Shown piece after piece: positions 47,724 to 48,967 of a DNA stretch of 48,967 bases. The position numbers were made by a program, and so were the translations under genes. Under the pieces are notes generated by a model. That model worked only from the letters and a program-made list of their open reading frames with translations, had not been told where the DNA came from and ran no database searches. Within the stretch, counting starts at the first letter, position 1, and every line of letters starts with the position of its first letter. Source of the stretch: Kingella sp. (in: b-proteobacteria). Lineage in GTDB: Bacteria; Pseudomonadota; Gammaproteobacteria; Burkholderiales; Neisseriaceae. Where the stretch lies: positions 1-48,967 of the forward strand of contig NZ_JAUMZV010000018.1 in the NCBI RefSeq assembly GCF_030527935.1. The letters run 5' to 3'.

Positions 47724-47814
47724 TGGCAGAGGGGATGGGATTCGAACCCACGATACGCTATTAACGTATACACACTTTCCAGGCGTGCGACTTAAACCAC
47801 TCATCCACCCCTCT
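47724..47814 (-). tRNA. tRNA-Ser (GGA)
   Basis: On the minus strand AGAGGGG pairs with CCCCTCT, discriminator G and encoded CCA. The anticodon loop is CTGGAAA (anticodon GGA). A long variable arm (TATACG...CGTATC) marks a class II tRNA. 91 nt. Confidence 0.93.
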
Positions 47815-47942
47815 GTACAAAGGGGACAGATTATACGCATAAATAAACAACAGAACAAGCAAGCGAAAGCGATTTAGAATAGACAAACCGCAAATATTAA
47901 GTTATCTTAACACTTTAATTTTTTAGCAGAAAGTATAACGTC

Positions 47943-48425
47943 ATGAAAACATTAGCATTAACACTGGTTGCCGTAGCAGCCCTAAGTGCCTGCTCAGGCA
48001 CAAAAGTAGCTAAGGACGGCACAGCAAACGAATTGCGTTGGCCCAACCCAACCAGCACATCTTTCAATAAAGACCGTGGCACATTTCCTAATTTAGAAAA
48101 TCTCAGCAAAATTCGCTCAGGTATGTCAAAAGACGAATTGTACGACCTAATCGGACGACCACAATTTACCGAAGGCTTCCGCGTGCGCGAATGGAACTAT
48201 CTATTTCACTTCAACACACCAGGTCAAGGCACGGAAGGCGTAACAACTTGCCAATACAAAGTGCTATTTGATAGCAAAAAATACGCACGCAGTTTCCACT
48301 GGCGCGCCGTTGACCCTGCTGATGGCGTTTGCCCACCACCTGCGCCTACTCCTGTTGTTGAAAAATCCGAACCCCAAGTGATTATCCGTGAAGTTGCGCC
48401 TACTCCTGCAAAAATCCGTCAATAA
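47943..48425 (+). CDS. Lipoprotein with SmpA/OmlA (BamE-like) domain
   Basis: Signal peptide with lipobox LSAC/S at Cys17. The mature protein has ELRWPNPTSTSFNKDRGTFP, then LSKIRSGMSKDELYDLIGRPQF and a WNYLFHFNTPG stretch: the alpha-alpha-beta-beta SmpA/OmlA core. It ends in a Pro/Val/Glu-rich tail of about 30 residues (PPPAPTPVVEKSEPQ). In many bacteria this N-terminal part is followed by an OmpA peptidoglycan-binding domain; none follows here. 160 residues. A CGTC before ATG is no Shine-Dalgarno. The next gene overlaps it by 38 bp. The role is probably at the outer-membrane/peptidoglycan interface (inferred). Confidence 0.75.
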   Translation: MKTLALTLVAVAALSACSGTKVAKDGTANELRWPNPTSTSFNKDRGTFPNLENLSKIRSGMSKDELYDLIGRPQFTEGFRVREWNYLFHFNTPGQGTEGVTTCQYKVLFDSKKYARSFHWRAVDPADGVCPPPAPTPVVEKSEPQVIIREVAPTPAKIRQ

Positions 48426-48849
48426 CACCATTATCGGCTTTGTTTTATCTTTCGCATTGTTCAATTATGCGCACGCTGAGAACAATATTGAACAATACAA
48501 ACAAAGCCGAAAGGTTGTTGTAGATACGCAAAAAGCAGAATTATGTTTTGCAGATACGCAAGATTGTCATAAAGTGCTTATTGGAAAAACCACCCCCAAA
48601 GGCATTTTCCCGCTAACGCTCTACGCAACCACAAAAAAAGGGTATGGCGGAGAAATTATCGGCTTTAAAGAAGAAAAAGATTTTCTCTTTGCGCTGCACC
48701 GAGTATGGTTAGGAAAACCATCAGAACGCAGACAAGAAAGAATCGTATCCGATAAAGTATCAGACCGTATTATGACAAATGGTTGTATCAATGTGAGCGA
48801 TGCGGTTTATGAAAAACTGCGAGAATATTTTGTGCTTGAAGTAATTTAG
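48388..48849 (+). CDS. L,D-transpeptidase (YkuD)-like secreted protein
   Basis: Signal peptide MKLRLLLQKSVNNTIIGFVLSFALFNYAHA, cut at AHA/E. The mature 120 residues fit a short YkuD-type catalytic domain: KVVVDTQKAELCF at the start, a TPKGIFPLTLY strand (the TPxGxF hallmark), and the catalytic TNGCINVSDAVYEKL (Cys in the S/T-x-GCI-N motif). The histidine of the classic HG motif would be in FALHRVW (inferred). GTG 48388 is the only start that yields a full signal peptide (TTG 48394 is possible). The start lies within the end of the lipoprotein gene, so translational coupling is likely. Would form L,D cross-links or attach lipoprotein to peptidoglycan. Confidence 0.72.
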   Translation: MKLRLLLQKSVNNTIIGFVLSFALFNYAHAENNIEQYKQSRKVVVDTQKAELCFADTQDCHKVLIGKTTPKGIFPLTLYATTKKGYGGEIIGFKEEKDFLFALHRVWLGKPSERRQERIVSDKVSDRIMTNGCINVSDAVYEKLREYFVLEVI

Positions 48850-48893
48850 CGCAAGATATTGGGGTTTTGTTGTGTGTACCCAATTTTTAAAGA

Positions 48894-48935
48894 AGACAGC
48901 CTGAAAGTTCCATTAACCCCATTTCAGGCTGCCCA
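48894..48935 (+). terminator. DUS inverted-pair terminator
   Basis: AGACAGCCTGAAAG faces ATTTCAGGCTGCCC, after the L,D-transpeptidase-like gene. Confidence 0.5.
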
Positions 48936-48967
48936 GTTAAACCATGCAGCAAACAAAAAAACCATTA

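Noticed and set aside
48944..48967. ATG CAG CAA ACA AAA as the start of a further gene
   Set aside because: Only eight codons before the window edge and no ribosome binding site; cannot be judged.

Overview
The window is chromosomal DNA of a member of the Neisseriaceae, most likely Kingella or a close relative. The main reason is the 12-mer AGGCAGCCTGAA and its reverse complement, which occur many dozens of times. This is the DNA-uptake-sequence dialect described for Kingella (AG-kingDUS), not the GCCGTCTGAA of Neisseria. The proteins also look neisserial (LpxA, BamA, RseP, the e(P4) lipoprotein, the DUF3579-GNAT protein). DUS copies often form inverted pairs at gene ends and probably act as terminators, and several lie inside reading frames.

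Layout. 0-5 kb: a GT2 glycosyltransferase, transposon-like debris, a frameshifted M23 peptidase lipoprotein, a small GNAT protein, an Old Yellow Enzyme homologue, and two decayed gene ends. 5-22 kb, mostly minus strand: e(P4) phosphatase, dps, ileS (with a Correia-like element just upstream), then two plus-strand genes (an MliC-like lysozyme inhibitor and a TPP-riboswitch-controlled thiB), polA, small hypotheticals, an ABC exporter, DUF3579-GNAT, initiator tRNA-Met, lpxA, fabZ, etfA and etfB. 22-31 kb: gnd, a YbjQ-family protein, lpxC, gap, gpmA, the prfH-rtcB pair (rescue and RNA repair of damaged ribosomes), a PepSY protein and trmO. 31-37 kb, mostly plus strand: gloA, an acyl-CoA thioesterase, mnmE, xseB-ispA, a DinJ-YafQ toxin-antitoxin pair and an NTF2-fold immunity-like protein. 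37-43 kb, minus strand: the envelope cluster rseP-bamA-skp-lpxD. 43-49 kb: a PmrA/QseB-type two-component system split by a MITE, rplU-rpmA, ispB, tRNA-Arg, tRNA-Ser, a SmpA/OmlA-domain lipoprotein and an overlapping L,D-transpeptidase-like gene.

Functionally, envelope biogenesis dominates: lpxA, lpxC, lpxD, fabZ, bamA, skp, rseP and prenyl diphosphate synthesis by ispA and ispB. Central carbon metabolism (gap, gpmA, gnd, etfAB) and translation/RNA maintenance (ileS, mnmE, trmO, rplU, rpmA, prfH, rtcB) make up most of the rest.

Most notable signals: (1) clusters of perfect DnaA boxes (TTATCCACA) in AT-rich intergenic DNA before gnd and before gap, flanked by two near-consensus parS sites, with a coding-strand switch at about 22 kb: a candidate replication-origin domain lacking dnaA; (2) a MITE family with 3-bp TTA/TAA target duplications; (3) three further families of small hairpin repeats; (4) prfH-rtcB beside a truncated flavin-oxidoreductase start; (5) an 11-bp-periodic direct repeat at the two-component promoter; (6) a hydrophilic insertion in BamA. 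Everything was read by eye; no alignment or database search was run.
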